Below are positions 1 to 7,836 of a stretch of DNA of 45,044 bases, in pieces (within the stretch, counting starts at the first letter, position 1; every line of letters begins with the position of its first letter). A model generated the notes under the pieces. It worked only from the letters and a program-made list of their open reading frames with translations, did no database searches and was not told the DNA's origin. The position numbers and the translations under genes were made by a program. Source of the DNA: Flavobacteriales bacterium (GTDB lineage: Bacteria; Bacteroidota; Bacteroidia; Flavobacteriales_D; Sanyastnellaceae). Location of the stretch: the NCBI GenBank assembly GCA_027491215.1, contig JAIXWP010000137.1, forward strand, positions 1-45,044, read 5' to 3'.

Positions 1-648
1 AAAGGGGAACTCTATCTTTTGATGGGAAGACAAACCGCTATTTATATCTCGAAAAAAGGTAAATTAGAATTGCTTGCGGGCACCAAGGAAAAGGGATATG
101 TAAATGCTAAAGAAGGCAAATTGGTGTCATTCAATCAGCCTGTGAATATGGAGTTGAATGGAGGGGATTTACTAGTTTGTGATTTTGGGAATCACGCACT
201 GCGAGAGGTTTCAATAGCCAAGGGTGCAACAAACAGCATCGTGCCTCAATATGTCTTTGACTATATGGTTACGGGAGATGCGCTCAATGTCGGCGAACCT
301 ATTTTTTTCGAGTCAGAAATATTTGGTGAAGGAGTGAATACTGTAAAAATAGCTTGGGATATCACAGGCTGGGAATTCCTACCAGAGGGACGCAATGAAT
401 TAAATGCAGAAGAACCATCGGGTATCACTTGGGATCCTGAAAAATTCACTGATAAGGGTTGTGAGTTAATGATTCCAACAGATCTGTCACCTGAGTTTGC
501 GCAAATTGAACTCTATTGGACCTTGCGTAATTTGGTGAATCCAGACCTGGTAATTATAAAGAAAGCTGTATTCAATTTATCTTACACCGTAATTCCAGGG
601 GAAGCCACAACTCACGAGTTTAATGCGCAACCTCATTTATTACCTTAA
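1..648 (+). CDS. NHL-repeat protein, C-terminal part (5' end outside window)
   Basis: The reading frame is open from base 1 and ends at TAA 646-648, so only the C-terminal ~215 residues are present. TTG at 19 and ATG at 22 are internal codons. An early stretch has the look of an NHL beta-propeller blade: GKLVSFNQPVNM followed by GGDLLVCDFGNHALREVS. After that comes a ~130-residue beta-rich domain without recognisable catalytic residues. NHL blades usually make scaffolds for protein or ligand binding in the periplasm or outside the cell; the exact function here is unknown. The stop codon abuts the stop of the convergent TPR gene with no spacer. Confidence 0.7.
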   Translation, partial: KGELYLLMGRQTAIYISKKGKLELLAGTKEKGYVNAKEGKLVSFNQPVNMELNGGDLLVCDFGNHALREVSIAKGATNSIVPQYVFDYMVTGDALNVGEPIFFESEIFGEGVNTVKIAWDITGWEFLPEGRNELNAEEPSGITWDPEKFTDKGCELMIPTDLSPEFAQIELYWTLRNLVNPDLVIIKKAVFNLSYTVIPGEATTHEFNAQPHLLP

Positions 649-1677
649 TTATTCTCCTAAAACTCTGCTCAGAGATTTAGCAGCCTCCGTATATGTTGGT
701 TGGATGCGTAAGGCTTGACGATAGTCATTCTCAGCATCTTTGATTTTATTCATACTCTCGTAGCAAAGTCCACGATTGTAATAGGCTTGATAATAGTTTG
801 GTAGTTTTTCAATGGCCTTTGAAAATTCTACAACCGCTGAATCATACTGTTGTAAGAATTCAAGATGAATAAATCCTTTGTTGAAATATGCTGTCGCAAA
901 TGATGGATCTATTGAAGCAATAGTATCGTACGCAGCAAAAGCCAATTGATAGTTTTGCTTGTATTTAAAACCTGTTTCTTGATAGAACATTGCAAGGTTA
1001 TACCAAGGCTCGACAGTGCGCGGTCTAAGCTCAATTGCAGAGTTATAATATTCCTTCGCGAGATTGTGTTTTTGACGGTGAAATAAAAGGCCTGCTTCGA
1101 TGTAGGCATCATAGTAGGTTGGGTCTACTTCAATCGCAGTTTGATAGGAGCTGCACGCTAGAGTGGTGTCTCCAGTTTCCTTGTACATTCTACCTTTGAG
1201 ATAATATGCGTATGGAAGAGTTTCATTGATTTTCAATGCAGCATTGATGTGATTAATTGCAAGGCTATAATTCTTCAGAAGAATATCGATGGCTGCTTTT
1301 TTTAATAGGCAATCTGTATTGTTGGCATCGAAAGCAAGACAATGTTCATATTCTTTGTAGGCTTCTTTTTCATTAAGCATTTTGAAATGCATATCTCCCT
1401 TGAGTAGATAGATCTCGCTGTGAGCGCTGTCTGCAATAATTGCACGTTCGATGTCTTTCATTGCGTCTACATAGTTTTGGAGTGTACCATAGTATGTCGC
1501 GCGTTCTAAGTAGTGTGCATAGTTATTAGGTTCCGCCTCAATCTTTGCGTTGATACGCATGAGAGTAGAGTCCAGCTGTTCAGTTGGATGTTCAGATTGT
1601 GCAGTGCTTGAAGTTGCAGTATCGCAAGCGATAAAGGCACAAGCTGCGAAGGCGATATAGAAGTAGACTTTAATCAT
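649..1677 (-). CDS. TPR-repeat lipoprotein
   Basis: A 342-residue protein with an N-terminal lipoprotein signal ending in the lipobox AFIAC, so probably anchored in the envelope, followed by about eight tetratricopeptide units (for example YAYYLKGRMYKETGDTTLA, then FATAYFNKGFIHLEFLQQ) to the C-terminus. TPR arrays are protein-interaction scaffolds; the partner is unknown. I chose ATG 1677 rather than the in-frame ATG at 1704. The upstream codon lies in the T-tract of the recA terminator and precedes the promoter element TATTTTTG (1691-1684), and only the shorter form starts directly with a signal peptide. The gene follows recA but the terminator separates them. Confidence 0.8.
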   Translation of the reverse strand: MIKVYFYIAFAACAFIACDTATSSTAQSEHPTEQLDSTLMRINAKIEAEPNNYAHYLERATYYGTLQNYVDAMKDIERAIIADSAHSEIYLLKGDMHFKMLNEKEAYKEYEHCLAFDANNTDCLLKKAAIDILLKNYSLAINHINAALKINETLPYAYYLKGRMYKETGDTTLACSSYQTAIEVDPTYYDAYIEAGLLFHRQKHNLAKEYYNSAIELRPRTVEPWYNLAMFYQETGFKYKQNYQLAFAAYDTIASIDPSFATAYFNKGFIHLEFLQQYDSAVVEFSKAIEKLPNYYQAYYNRGLCYESMNKIKDAENDYRQALRIQPTYTEAAKSLSRVLGE

Positions 1678-1683
1678 CGAGAG

Positions 1684-1691
1684 CAAAAATA
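1684..1691 (-). promoter_or_regulatory. -7 promoter element TATTTTTG for the TPR lipoprotein
   Basis: Perfect match to the Bacteroidota -7 consensus TAnnTTTG, read on the minus strand, ending 6 nt before ATG 1677. No clear -33 TTTG was seen. The position implies a very short or absent 5' leader. Confidence 0.5.
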
Positions 1692-1702
1692 GGGTGATGT
1701 TC

Positions 1703-1738
1703 AAAAAAAAAGCCCATGATTCGTGAGAATCATGGGCT
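1703..1738 (-). terminator. Rho-independent terminator of recA
   Basis: Perfect 12-bp inverted repeat (AGCCCATGATTC at 1711-1722 and its complement at 1727-1738) with a 4-nt loop. On the minus strand it is followed by a run of eight T (1710-1703). It lies 16 bp past the recA stop codon. Confidence 0.93.
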
Positions 1739-1754
1739 AAAATATTAGAATTCT

Positions 1755-2768
1755 TTACGCGTTAGCGGTTGCTTTTGCAGCAATAGCGGCGCGCACGTTG
1801 GTTTCGATTTCGTCTGCCAACTCAGGATTGTCTTCAAGAAGTTGTTTAACAGCTTCACGACCTTGACCGAGTTTGGTTTCGCCGTAGCTAAACCAGCTAC
1901 CGCTTTTCTTCACAACATTAAGGTCTACACCGAGGTCGATCATTTCACCAATCTTGCTGATACCGTGTCCGAAGATGATATCAAATTCCGCTTGACGGAA
2001 AGGAGGAGCTACTTTGTTTTTCACGATTTTCACTTTCGCGCGGTTACCTACAGGAGTTTCGCCATCCTTGATTTGAGCAGATCTGCGAATATCGATACGC
2101 ACAGAAGCATAGAATTTAAGGGCGTTACCACCAGTAGTTGTTTCAGGGTTACCGAACATTACACCGATTTTTTCACGAAGCTGGTTGATGAAAATGCAGC
2201 AGCAGCCTGTTTTGCTAATAGTAGCTGTCAGTTTGCGGAGAGCCTTTGACATCAAACGTGCTTGAACACCAACGTTAGAGTCACCCATTTCACCTTCGAT
2301 TTCCGAGCGTGGAGTAAGTGCTGCAACGGAGTCAATCACGATAAGGTCGATTGCACCAGAGCGAATAAGGTTATCAGCGATTTCAAGACCTTGCTCACCG
2401 TGGTCAGGCTGAGAGATCAAGAGGTTTTCTGTATCTACGCCGAGCGCTTCTGCATAGAATTTATCGAACGCGTGTTCAGCATCGATAATCGCACAGATAC
2501 CACCTTGCTTTTGACATTCAGCGATAGCGTGAATGGCTAGAGTTGTTTTACCAGATGATTCAGGACCGTAGATTTCTACGATACGTCCTTTTGGATATCC
2601 ACCAATTCCAAGGGCAAGGTCGATTCCGATAGAGCCAGATGGAATTGCTTCAATATGTTCATGAGCACTATCACCTAACTTCATCACCGCACCCTTTCCA
2701 TAGGTTTTCTCCATTTTGTCCATTGCGAGTTGCAATGCTTTTAGCTTTTCTTTATTAATTTCTGCCAT
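1755..2768 (-). CDS. recA: RecA recombinase
   Basis: Full-length RecA (337 residues), the ATP-dependent strand-exchange protein of homologous recombination and co-protease for SOS induction. Visible motifs are Walker A GPESSGKT (residues 68-75), the MAW-like [14 protein letters not shown], Walker B LIVID (142-146), the L1 region [19 protein letters not shown] and the L2 region [21 protein letters not shown]. The C-terminal tail ([11 protein letters not shown]) is alanine-rich rather than strongly acidic. The gene has its own upstream region with a -7-like element and a perfect palindrome, and a strong terminator downstream, so it can be a single-gene unit even though the serC operon points at it from upstream. 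Confidence 0.99.
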   Translation of the reverse strand: MAEINKEKLKALQLAMDKMEKTYGKGAVMKLGDSAHEHIEAIPSGSIGIDLALGIGGYPKGRIVEIYGPESSGKTTLAIHAIAECQKQGGICAIIDAEHAFDKFYAEALGVDTENLLISQPDHGEQGLEIADNLIRSGAIDLIVIDSVAALTPRSEIEGEMGDSNVGVQARLMSKALRKLTATISKTGCCCIFINQLREKIGVMFGNPETTTGGNALKFYASVRIDIRRSAQIKDGETPVGNRAKVKIVKNKVAPPFRQAEFDIIFGHGISKIGEMIDLGVDLNVVKKSGSWFSYGETKLGQGREAVKQLLEDNPELADEIETNVRAAIAAKATANA

Positions 2769-2789
2769 GGTTTTTTTCTTTTGATGGGT

Positions 2790-2797
2790 GCAAGGTA
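2790..2797 (-). promoter_or_regulatory. Possible recA -7 element (TACCTTGC)
   Basis: TACCTTGC on the minus strand, 21 nt before the recA ATG, resembles the TAnnTTTG/TAnnTTCG elements elsewhere in the window but matches only 6 of 8 positions. Its placement just downstream of the 2808-2824 palindrome makes it plausible. Confidence 0.35.
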
Positions 2798-2807
2798 GTG
2801 TGCCTGA

Positions 2808-2824
2808 TTGTAACCTATTTACAA
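2808..2824. promoter_or_regulatory. Operator-like palindrome upstream of recA
   Basis: TTGTAA-CCTAT-TTACAA is a perfect 6+5+6 dyad located 40-56 bp upstream of the recA start codon and 10 bp upstream of its -7-like element, where a repressor would block RNA polymerase. A second, overlapping dyad is AACCT-N7-AGGTT (2812-2828). SOS regulation by a LexA-type repressor is inferred from the neighbouring gene only. Confidence 0.5.
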
Positions 2825-2849
2825 GGTTGAAAAGTTTATATATTGTTGA

Positions 2850-3080
2850 TTACTCATTCGAGGAGCCTTTGTACAGGTCTCTAATGACTAAATAAGCTCC
2901 AAGGTATATCGCGGTGAATATACTTGCATATATAAACGGCTTACTATTCGACTCAGATTGCATTTCTCCTGTAGCCAAACTCATAAATCGTATCTGAATA
3001 CGATGGGAGATATACCAACTCAAAGCAAACAGTGCAGGAGCAATAGCGAGGTAAATCAGGGTAAATCTTTTTGTTATCAT
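2850..3080 (-). CDS. Small two-helix membrane protein, function unknown
   Basis: A 76-residue protein with two predicted membrane helices (about residues 6-24, LIYLAIAPALFALSWYI, and 49-66, YASIFTAIYLGAYLVI) joined by a short polar loop, with a charged C-terminus. I do not recognise a family. It starts 19 bp after yggS on the same strand, so it probably is the last gene of the serC-serA-DUF1015-yggS transcript. An 81-bp gap with promoter-like sequence separates it from recA. The hydrophobic pattern and tidy fit between genes support coding. Confidence 0.6.
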   Translation of the reverse strand: MITKRFTLIYLAIAPALFALSWYISHRIQIRFMSLATGEMQSESNSKPFIYASIFTAIYLGAYLVIRDLYKGSSNE

Positions 3081-3099
3081 GAGATATTTGTTTCAATTA

Positions 3100-3768
3100 T
3101 TAAAGTCGCGAACCGAAGATAGATGAACCCACTCGAATCATGGTACTCCCTTTATCAACGGCTAATGGCCAATCACCACTCATCCCCATTGAGATCTCAG
3201 TGAAGTTGGCGTTATCCTTAAAAATACTTGATTTTAATTCTTGGAAGATATGCGTGAGCTTTTCAAACTCAAGTTCTATCTGTTTCTGATTTTCTACAAA
3301 AGATGCCATCCCCATCACCCCAGATATTTCAACATGCGGAAACTCCGACCAGTTAACGCCTGACAATTCTTCTTTATAAGCAGAAGTGTCAAATCCATGC
3401 TTTGTGTCTTCATCTGCAATATGGAATTGAAGAAAGCATTTGATCATGCGCTCGTTCTTAGCTGCTTGCTTTTCGATTTCTTGTAAAAGCTTCACGCTAT
3501 GAACTGCATGGATATAACTTACAAAAGGAGCGATGTTTTTTACTTTGTTGCTTTGGAGGTGTCCAATAAAATGCCATTCAATATCCTGTGGGAGTTGTGG
3601 CTGCTTTTCGATAATTTCTTGAACATAATTTTCTCCGAATGCTCTTTGACCAGCCTCGTAAGCCTCTCGAATAGCGGTGATGGGCTTGGTTTTCGAAACT
3701 GCTATAATCTTAACGTGGGATGGAACCGTTTTTCTTAACTCGAGAATGTTTTTTTTGATGTCTGACAT
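3100..3768 (-). CDS. YggS-family pyridoxal phosphate homeostasis protein
   Basis: A 222-residue PLP-binding protein of the YggS/PROSC family (PLPHP), a non-catalytic fold-III TIM barrel that buffers intracellular PLP and affects amino-acid and keto-acid pools. Visible signatures are AVSKTKP with the PLP lysine at K26, FGENYVQEIIEK, WHFIGHLQSNK, and the C-terminal phosphate-binding segment ISMGMSGDW...GSTMIRVGSSIFG. Length is typical. It starts 4 bp after the DUF1015 stop. Its presence in an operon with the PLP-dependent enzyme SerC fits a cofactor-supply role, which is an inference. Confidence 0.93.
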   Translation of the reverse strand: MSDIKKNILELRKTVPSHVKIIAVSKTKPITAIREAYEAGQRAFGENYVQEIIEKQPQLPQDIEWHFIGHLQSNKVKNIAPFVSYIHAVHSVKLLQEIEKQAAKNERMIKCFLQFHIADEDTKHGFDTSAYKEELSGVNWSEFPHVEISGVMGMASFVENQKQIELEFEKLTHIFQELKSSIFKDNANFTEISMGMSGDWPLAVDKGSTMIRVGSSIFGSRL

Positions 3769-3772
3769 TTCC

Positions 3773-4996
3773 TTAACTCAATTCGTACACAATCAATCCA
3801 CTTCTTAGCTTTGGTTCTACCCATGTGCTTTTTGGAGGCATGGTGCCATTGATATCTGCGATATGCTTCAATTCTTCAATAGCAACAGGATATAAACCAA
3901 ATCCAGCTATAAATTGTTTTTTGTCTATCAATTGTTTCATTCCTTCCATCCCCTTGGGTCCGTCAAGAAAGGAAACGCGTTTGTCTTTTCTAAGATCTTT
4001 AATTCCTAAGATTGGATTCAATACCAAATCGCTCAACACTTGTGCATCTAAGGTTTCCTGATGCACCTTCAGGTTTAATGCAAACCATTGTTTATGGATG
4101 TAAAGACTGAATTCTCCTTTTTGAGATGGCTTGAAATTTTCTGGAGCTTCATTAACATAAAAATCTTTTTCTAAAGCTTTCAAGAATGCGGAAACCTCCA
4201 AACCATTCAAATCTTTTACTAAGCGGTTGAATTCATAAATTCTTACCGTGTTTTCATCTAGGATATACGCTAGGAAATAATTCCAAGGTTCTTTGCCAGT
4301 GGGGTTTGAAGTGTCCAGAGCTCTGCTTTCGCAAAGCTTAGCACTTGATGCGCTGCGATGGTGACCATCAGCAATGTACAATGCATCAATTTGTGCGTAG
4401 ATCTCTTCAATCTTTTGTATGTCTTCCTTGGCATTTACTATCCACAATTGATGGCGGTCGCGATTGGTCGTGGTAAAGTCGTAGGTAGGTCGTTGATCGA
4501 GGTATTTTGCGTAGATAATTTCCAACCCCGTACTTCTCTCAGACATCAACAGCACTGGCTCGGCATTTATATCAGTGATGTCTAGGTATTTTGTAAACGT
4601 GTCTTCTCTTTTTGATAATGTCTGTTCGTGGATTTTGATTTTTCCATTGTTATAGTCTTCGACAGCAACAGCAGCAATCAATCCTGTAAACGGGTGTCCG
4701 TTTTTTATTTGTCGATAGATATAAAAACAAGCCTCTTCTTCACGCACTAAAATTTCCTCTTCTATAAACTCTTTGTACTTCGATTTTACAAGCTCAAATC
4801 GCTTTTCTAAGGTATCTGCTTTATGCAGTTTATTGGAGCCAAGGTCTGGGTGAATGATGTGTAAAAAGCTGTAAGGGTTCTCATGCAGCTTCGAACGCAA
4901 TTGTGGTTTGGTATAACTCACATAGCTTCGCGATGCCACTAAATGCGCTTTATCAGCGGTTGGTCTTACGGCTTTGAAAGGCTTTACAATCGACAT
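3773..4996 (-). CDS. DUF1015 family protein in the serine operon
   Basis: A 407-residue protein of the DUF1015 family, recognised from its N-terminus (VKPFKAVRPTADKAHLVASR, then NPYSFLHIIHP) and the central YIADGHHRSASSAK (A209-R214 at 4372-4355). The biochemical function is not known to me. The ADGHHR segment resembles the DGHHR/DGHRR signature of ParB-fold proteins, including the archaeal free-serine kinase SerK. The gene lies 3 bp after serA and 4 bp before yggS, and adjacency of DUF1015 to serA/serC recurs in Bacteroidota as I recall it. A role in serine or phosphoserine metabolism is therefore a reasonable inference. No signal peptide or membrane segment is visible. Confidence 0.85.
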   Translation of the reverse strand: MSIVKPFKAVRPTADKAHLVASRSYVSYTKPQLRSKLHENPYSFLHIIHPDLGSNKLHKADTLEKRFELVKSKYKEFIEEEILVREEEACFYIYRQIKNGHPFTGLIAAVAVEDYNNGKIKIHEQTLSKREDTFTKYLDITDINAEPVLLMSERSTGLEIIYAKYLDQRPTYDFTTTNRDRHQLWIVNAKEDIQKIEEIYAQIDALYIADGHHRSASSAKLCESRALDTSNPTGKEPWNYFLAYILDENTVRIYEFNRLVKDLNGLEVSAFLKALEKDFYVNEAPENFKPSQKGEFSLYIHKQWFALNLKVHQETLDAQVLSDLVLNPILGIKDLRKDKRVSFLDGPKGMEGMKQLIDKKQFIAGFGLYPVAIEELKHIADINGTMPPKSTWVEPKLRSGLIVYELS

Positions 4997-4999
4997 CTT

Positions 5000-5965
5000 T
5001 TATGCGTTGATTTTCATGATGTCTTGAACTCTGCTTGCGATCTCTAATCCAATTCTCTCTTGTGCCTCATTCGTTGATGCTCCAATGTGGGGTGTTGAAA
5101 GAATTTTTGGATGCTTCAAGATCGCAGCGTTTGGTTTTGGTTCACCAACAAAAACATCCAACGCAGCAAATGCAACTTGACCATTGTCCAGTGCTTCGAT
5201 GAGTGCAGACTCTTCAATAACGCCACCTCTCGAGGTATTCACTAGGATAATTCCTTTTTTACAAGAAGCTAATTCTTCTTTTCCAATTACCGCCGCTCCA
5301 TTCGCTTGCTTCGGTACGTGCAATGAAACGAAGTCGCATGAACTCAAAATTTCTGCAAGTGAAACAAAAGGAACTTTTACATGCACTGGCCCATGTCCTT
5401 CAATCATAAGTTCCACTGGTTGCTCGCTTTGATGAGAATCACAAGCAATAACCTTCATGCCACAACCCAGCGCATAAGAAGCGAGTGAGCGACCGATGCG
5501 GCCAAAGCCAACGATACCTAGAGTTTTACCTCTCAGCTCTGTTCCTTTCGCATATTTCTTCTTTAATGCTTCGAATTGTTCGTCGCCTGTTGTTGGCATA
5601 TGAGTGCCTGCATCATACACTCCGCGCGCTGCTGCAAACATTAATGACATTACCAACTCGGCTACACTCTGACTGCTCGAAGCTGGAGTATTGAATACTT
5701 CAATACCTTTTGAACGAGCGTATTCTGCGTCGATATTATCGATTCCAACACCGCCGCGTCCAATGAATTTTAATCCAGGACAAGCATCGATTAAATCTTT
5801 ACGAGCAGTAGTTGCACTGCGAACAAGAAGTCCGATATAGTTGTCGTTATTGATTGCTTGCGCAAGGTTTTCTTGTGCTACTTTTTCTGTAATTACAGTA
5901 AAGCCTAATGCCTCGAGGGCTTTTTTACCACCAGCATCAATGCCGTCGTTCGCTAAAATTTTCAT
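5000..5965 (-). CDS. serA: D-3-phosphoglycerate dehydrogenase, short form
   Basis: A 321-residue NAD-dependent 2-hydroxyacid dehydrogenase for the first step of serine synthesis (3-phosphoglycerate to 3-phosphohydroxypyruvate). Visible are the substrate loop GRGGVGIDNID, the Rossmann motif GFGRIG (153-158), NTSRGGVI with catalytic R246, E275 and H293 (TPHIGAS). It ends after the catalytic domains, without the ACT domain that gives serine feedback inhibition in longer SerA proteins. The start at 5965 lies 8 bp after the serC stop. A longer frame to 6115 would run inside serC and lacks homology, so it was rejected. It is the second gene of the serC operon. Confidence 0.95.
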   Translation of the reverse strand: MKILANDGIDAGGKKALEALGFTVITEKVAQENLAQAINNDNYIGLLVRSATTARKDLIDACPGLKFIGRGGVGIDNIDAEYARSKGIEVFNTPASSSQSVAELVMSLMFAAARGVYDAGTHMPTTGDEQFEALKKKYAKGTELRGKTLGIVGFGRIGRSLASYALGCGMKVIACDSHQSEQPVELMIEGHGPVHVKVPFVSLAEILSSCDFVSLHVPKQANGAAVIGKEELASCKKGIILVNTSRGGVIEESALIEALDNGQVAFAALDVFVGEPKPNAAILKHPKILSTPHIGASTNEAQERIGLEIASRVQDIMKINA

Positions 5966-5973
5966 CTGAAAAA

Positions 5974-7044
5974 TTATCCTTTGGTTCGTTCGAATTCTTT
6001 CATTACATCCACCAATACTTGCACGCTTTCGATAGGAAGTGCATTGTACATCGAAGCGCGGTATCCACCAACAGAGCGGTGTCCCGCGATTCCGCTGATT
6101 CCAGCTTCTTTCCAAAGTTTATCAAATTCTGGAGCACTTGCTTCGTCATTCAACTTGAAAGTAGCATTCATCCATGAGCGAGCTTCTGGCACGGCGTGTC
6201 CTTTGAATGCGCTGTTGCGATCAAGCTCTGAATAGAATAAAGCCTGTTTCGCGTTATTGCGAACTTCCATTCCCTCTAATCCACCATTTGCTTTGATCCA
6301 ACGAAGGGTGAGCATACTTGCATAAACTGCAAATACTGGAGGTGTATTCGACATAGAATCTTTGTCAATGTGATTCAAAAGATCCATGTAGTTTGGAAGT
6401 TTTCTTCCTGTTTTACCAAGCTGTTCTTTATCGACAATGTATAATACTGTTCCTGCAGGTCCCATGTTCTTTTGAGCGCCGGCATAGATCATTGCGAAAT
6501 CGGAGGCATTGAATTTTTTAGAAAAAATATCAGAGCTCATATCGCAAACGATAGGAACATTTGTTTTTGGAAATGATTGATACTGTGTTCCAAAAATGGT
6601 GTTATTCGATGTGATGTGGAGATAGTCCACATCTGATGGAACTTCAAAGTTTGGGATATAGCTGTGGTTCTTGTCTGAAGAGTCTCCGATTACTTGAACT
6701 TCGCCGAGCAATTTTGCTTCTTTGATCGCGCCTGTCGCCCACACACCAGTATTTACATAGGCAGCTTTGCCGCCCTCTTTCATCATATTGATAGCACTGG
6801 TGTAAAAACCAAGAGTAGCGCCGCCTTGTAGGAATAGCACTTCATAACGTTCAGGAAGACCTAAGATGTCTTTTACCAATTGTCGAGCTTCGTCCATCAC
6901 CTTCTCGAAATTCTTCGAACGGTGAGAGATTTCGATGAGCGACAATCCCATGTTGTCAAACTCTAGGATTGCTTGTGCTGCCTGTTCTGTAACTTCCTTA
7001 GGAAGGATAGATGGTCCAGCGCTGAAGTTGTGTACTTGTTTCAT
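5974..7044 (-). CDS. serC: Phosphoserine aminotransferase
   Basis: A 356-residue class-V PLP aminotransferase that converts 3-phosphohydroxypyruvate and glutamate to phosphoserine and 2-oxoglutarate. It has the SerC N-terminus HNFSAGPSILP, the phosphate-binding GGATLGFY segment, and the PLP lysine K192 in AGAQKNMGPAG. C-terminal SGIAGHRSVGGYRASMYNA is also typical. It is the first gene of the serC-serA-DUF1015-yggS operon. A TACCTTCG -7 element and a 23-bp quasi-palindrome sit between 7049 and 7078, just upstream of the ATG, and may control the whole operon. Confidence 0.97.
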   Translation of the reverse strand: MKQVHNFSAGPSILPKEVTEQAAQAILEFDNMGLSLIEISHRSKNFEKVMDEARQLVKDILGLPERYEVLFLQGGATLGFYTSAINMMKEGGKAAYVNTGVWATGAIKEAKLLGEVQVIGDSSDKNHSYIPNFEVPSDVDYLHITSNNTIFGTQYQSFPKTNVPIVCDMSSDIFSKKFNASDFAMIYAGAQKNMGPAGTVLYIVDKEQLGKTGRKLPNYMDLLNHIDKDSMSNTPPVFAVYASMLTLRWIKANGGLEGMEVRNNAKQALFYSELDRNSAFKGHAVPEARSWMNATFKLNDEASAPEFDKLWKEAGISGIAGHRSVGGYRASMYNALPIESVQVLVDVMKEFERTKG

Positions 7045-7048
7045 GAAA

Positions 7049-7071
7049 GCGACGGTATTTAAATTCGTCGC
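7049..7071. promoter_or_regulatory. Quasi-palindrome at the serC transcription start
   Basis: Arms GCGACG (7049-7054) and CGTCGC (7066-7071) flank an AT core containing ATTTAAAT. On the minus strand it begins where the -7 element ends and stops 4 nt before the ATG. It could be an operator or a 5'-leader hairpin for the serine operon. Confidence 0.45.
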
Positions 7072-7078
7072 GAAGGTA
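7071..7078 (-). promoter_or_regulatory. -7 promoter element TACCTTCG of the serC operon
   Basis: TACCTTCG on the minus strand, 26 nt before the serC ATG, is the TTCG variant of the Bacteroidota -7 box and is identical to the element before bshC. Confidence 0.5.
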
Positions 7079-7090
7079 ATGCAGTATAGC

Positions 7091-7780
7091 CTATTGGAGA
7101 AGCTCTTTTACCTTGTTCTTGTTCCGCTCAAGAAAGAAATCATCAACAATTAATGCGGCCCTATCGTAATCATAAATTCGGGGCTGAGCGAGTTCTAAAA
7201 TTTTAACTTTATTATCCTCCAATTCTAGCTGTGAAATGAGGTAGCGGAGCTGGTCTACTCGGAAGCATTCTACTTGAGAAATTTCTTTTAATTTTTCAAA
7301 ACGCTTGAATTCGAATCCAATTTTAGACAGATTTTCCTTGATGGAAATAAAGTCCACTTCACTCACAGGTTCTGTACAGTTGGTGCGACCGCTGTACTCA
7401 GGCATTACAAGTGTCACTGTATCGACTACCCCTTCTAGGTTTGCTGTGAAGAGAGGGATGTCAAATTGACTTTCGGAAATGGGGAAAAATTGGAATATCC
7501 CTTTGATGGTGCGAAGTTCAAACTGAACAGAAGTATTCTTTTTGATATCGATTGTCTGTTCGAATGCTGGTACAGCTGGGTTGGTAAATTGTACGGCTAT
7601 TTTTTGCTTTCCGCTTAATTCACAGTAAAAAGACATATGAGTGGAAGGCCATGTATTCATTGAGGTTTCGGCCACTTTGAGATAAAACGCCAATGAATCA
7701 GACGACCTGAAATCAAGCTTAGATTGGCCGAAAATGGCCATCGACGATACAATGAAAAGCGAGAAAAAAACAGGTTTCAT
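7091..7780 (-). CDS. Secreted DUF4476-like protein
   Basis: A 229-residue protein with a clear Sec signal peptide (MKPVFFSLFIVSSMAIFGQ). The middle (about 40-130) is beta-rich. The C-terminal ~90 residues (FISIKENLSKIGFEFKRFEK, then VDQLRYLISQLELEDNKVKI and a final DDFFLERNKNKVKELL) match the helical DUF4476 pattern common in Bacteroidota. No enzymatic motif is visible and the function is unknown. It is transcribed from its own promoter (TAAATTTG, 4 nt before the ATG) and lies 46 bp before serC, so some read-through into the serine operon is possible. Confidence 0.65.
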   Translation of the reverse strand: MKPVFFSLFIVSSMAIFGQSKLDFRSSDSLAFYLKVAETSMNTWPSTHMSFYCELSGKQKIAVQFTNPAVPAFEQTIDIKKNTSVQFELRTIKGIFQFFPISESQFDIPLFTANLEGVVDTVTLVMPEYSGRTNCTEPVSEVDFISIKENLSKIGFEFKRFEKLKEISQVECFRVDQLRYLISQLELEDNKVKILELAQPRIYDYDRAALIVDDFFLERNKNKVKELLQ

Positions 7781-7784
7781 AAGG

Positions 7785-7792
7785 CAAATTTA
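7785..7792 (-). promoter_or_regulatory. -7 promoter element TAAATTTG for the DUF4476 gene
   Basis: Perfect TAnnTTTG on the minus strand, ending only 4 nt before ATG 7780, so the mRNA is probably leaderless. Confidence 0.55.
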
Positions 7793-7836
7793 ATAGACCT
7801 ACGCACTAATTAGGCCTAAAGTATTTCCATTCACAT

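Noticed and set aside
5966-6115. Fifty-codon N-terminal extension of serA
   Set aside because: It lies inside serC on the same strand in another frame, has no SerA similarity, and MKILANDGIDAGG at 5965 is the usual family start.
7810-7819. TTAGGCCTAA palindrome between the flippase stop and the DUF4476 promoter
   Set aside because: Ten-base perfect palindrome but short, without a loop or T-run, and easily due to chance.
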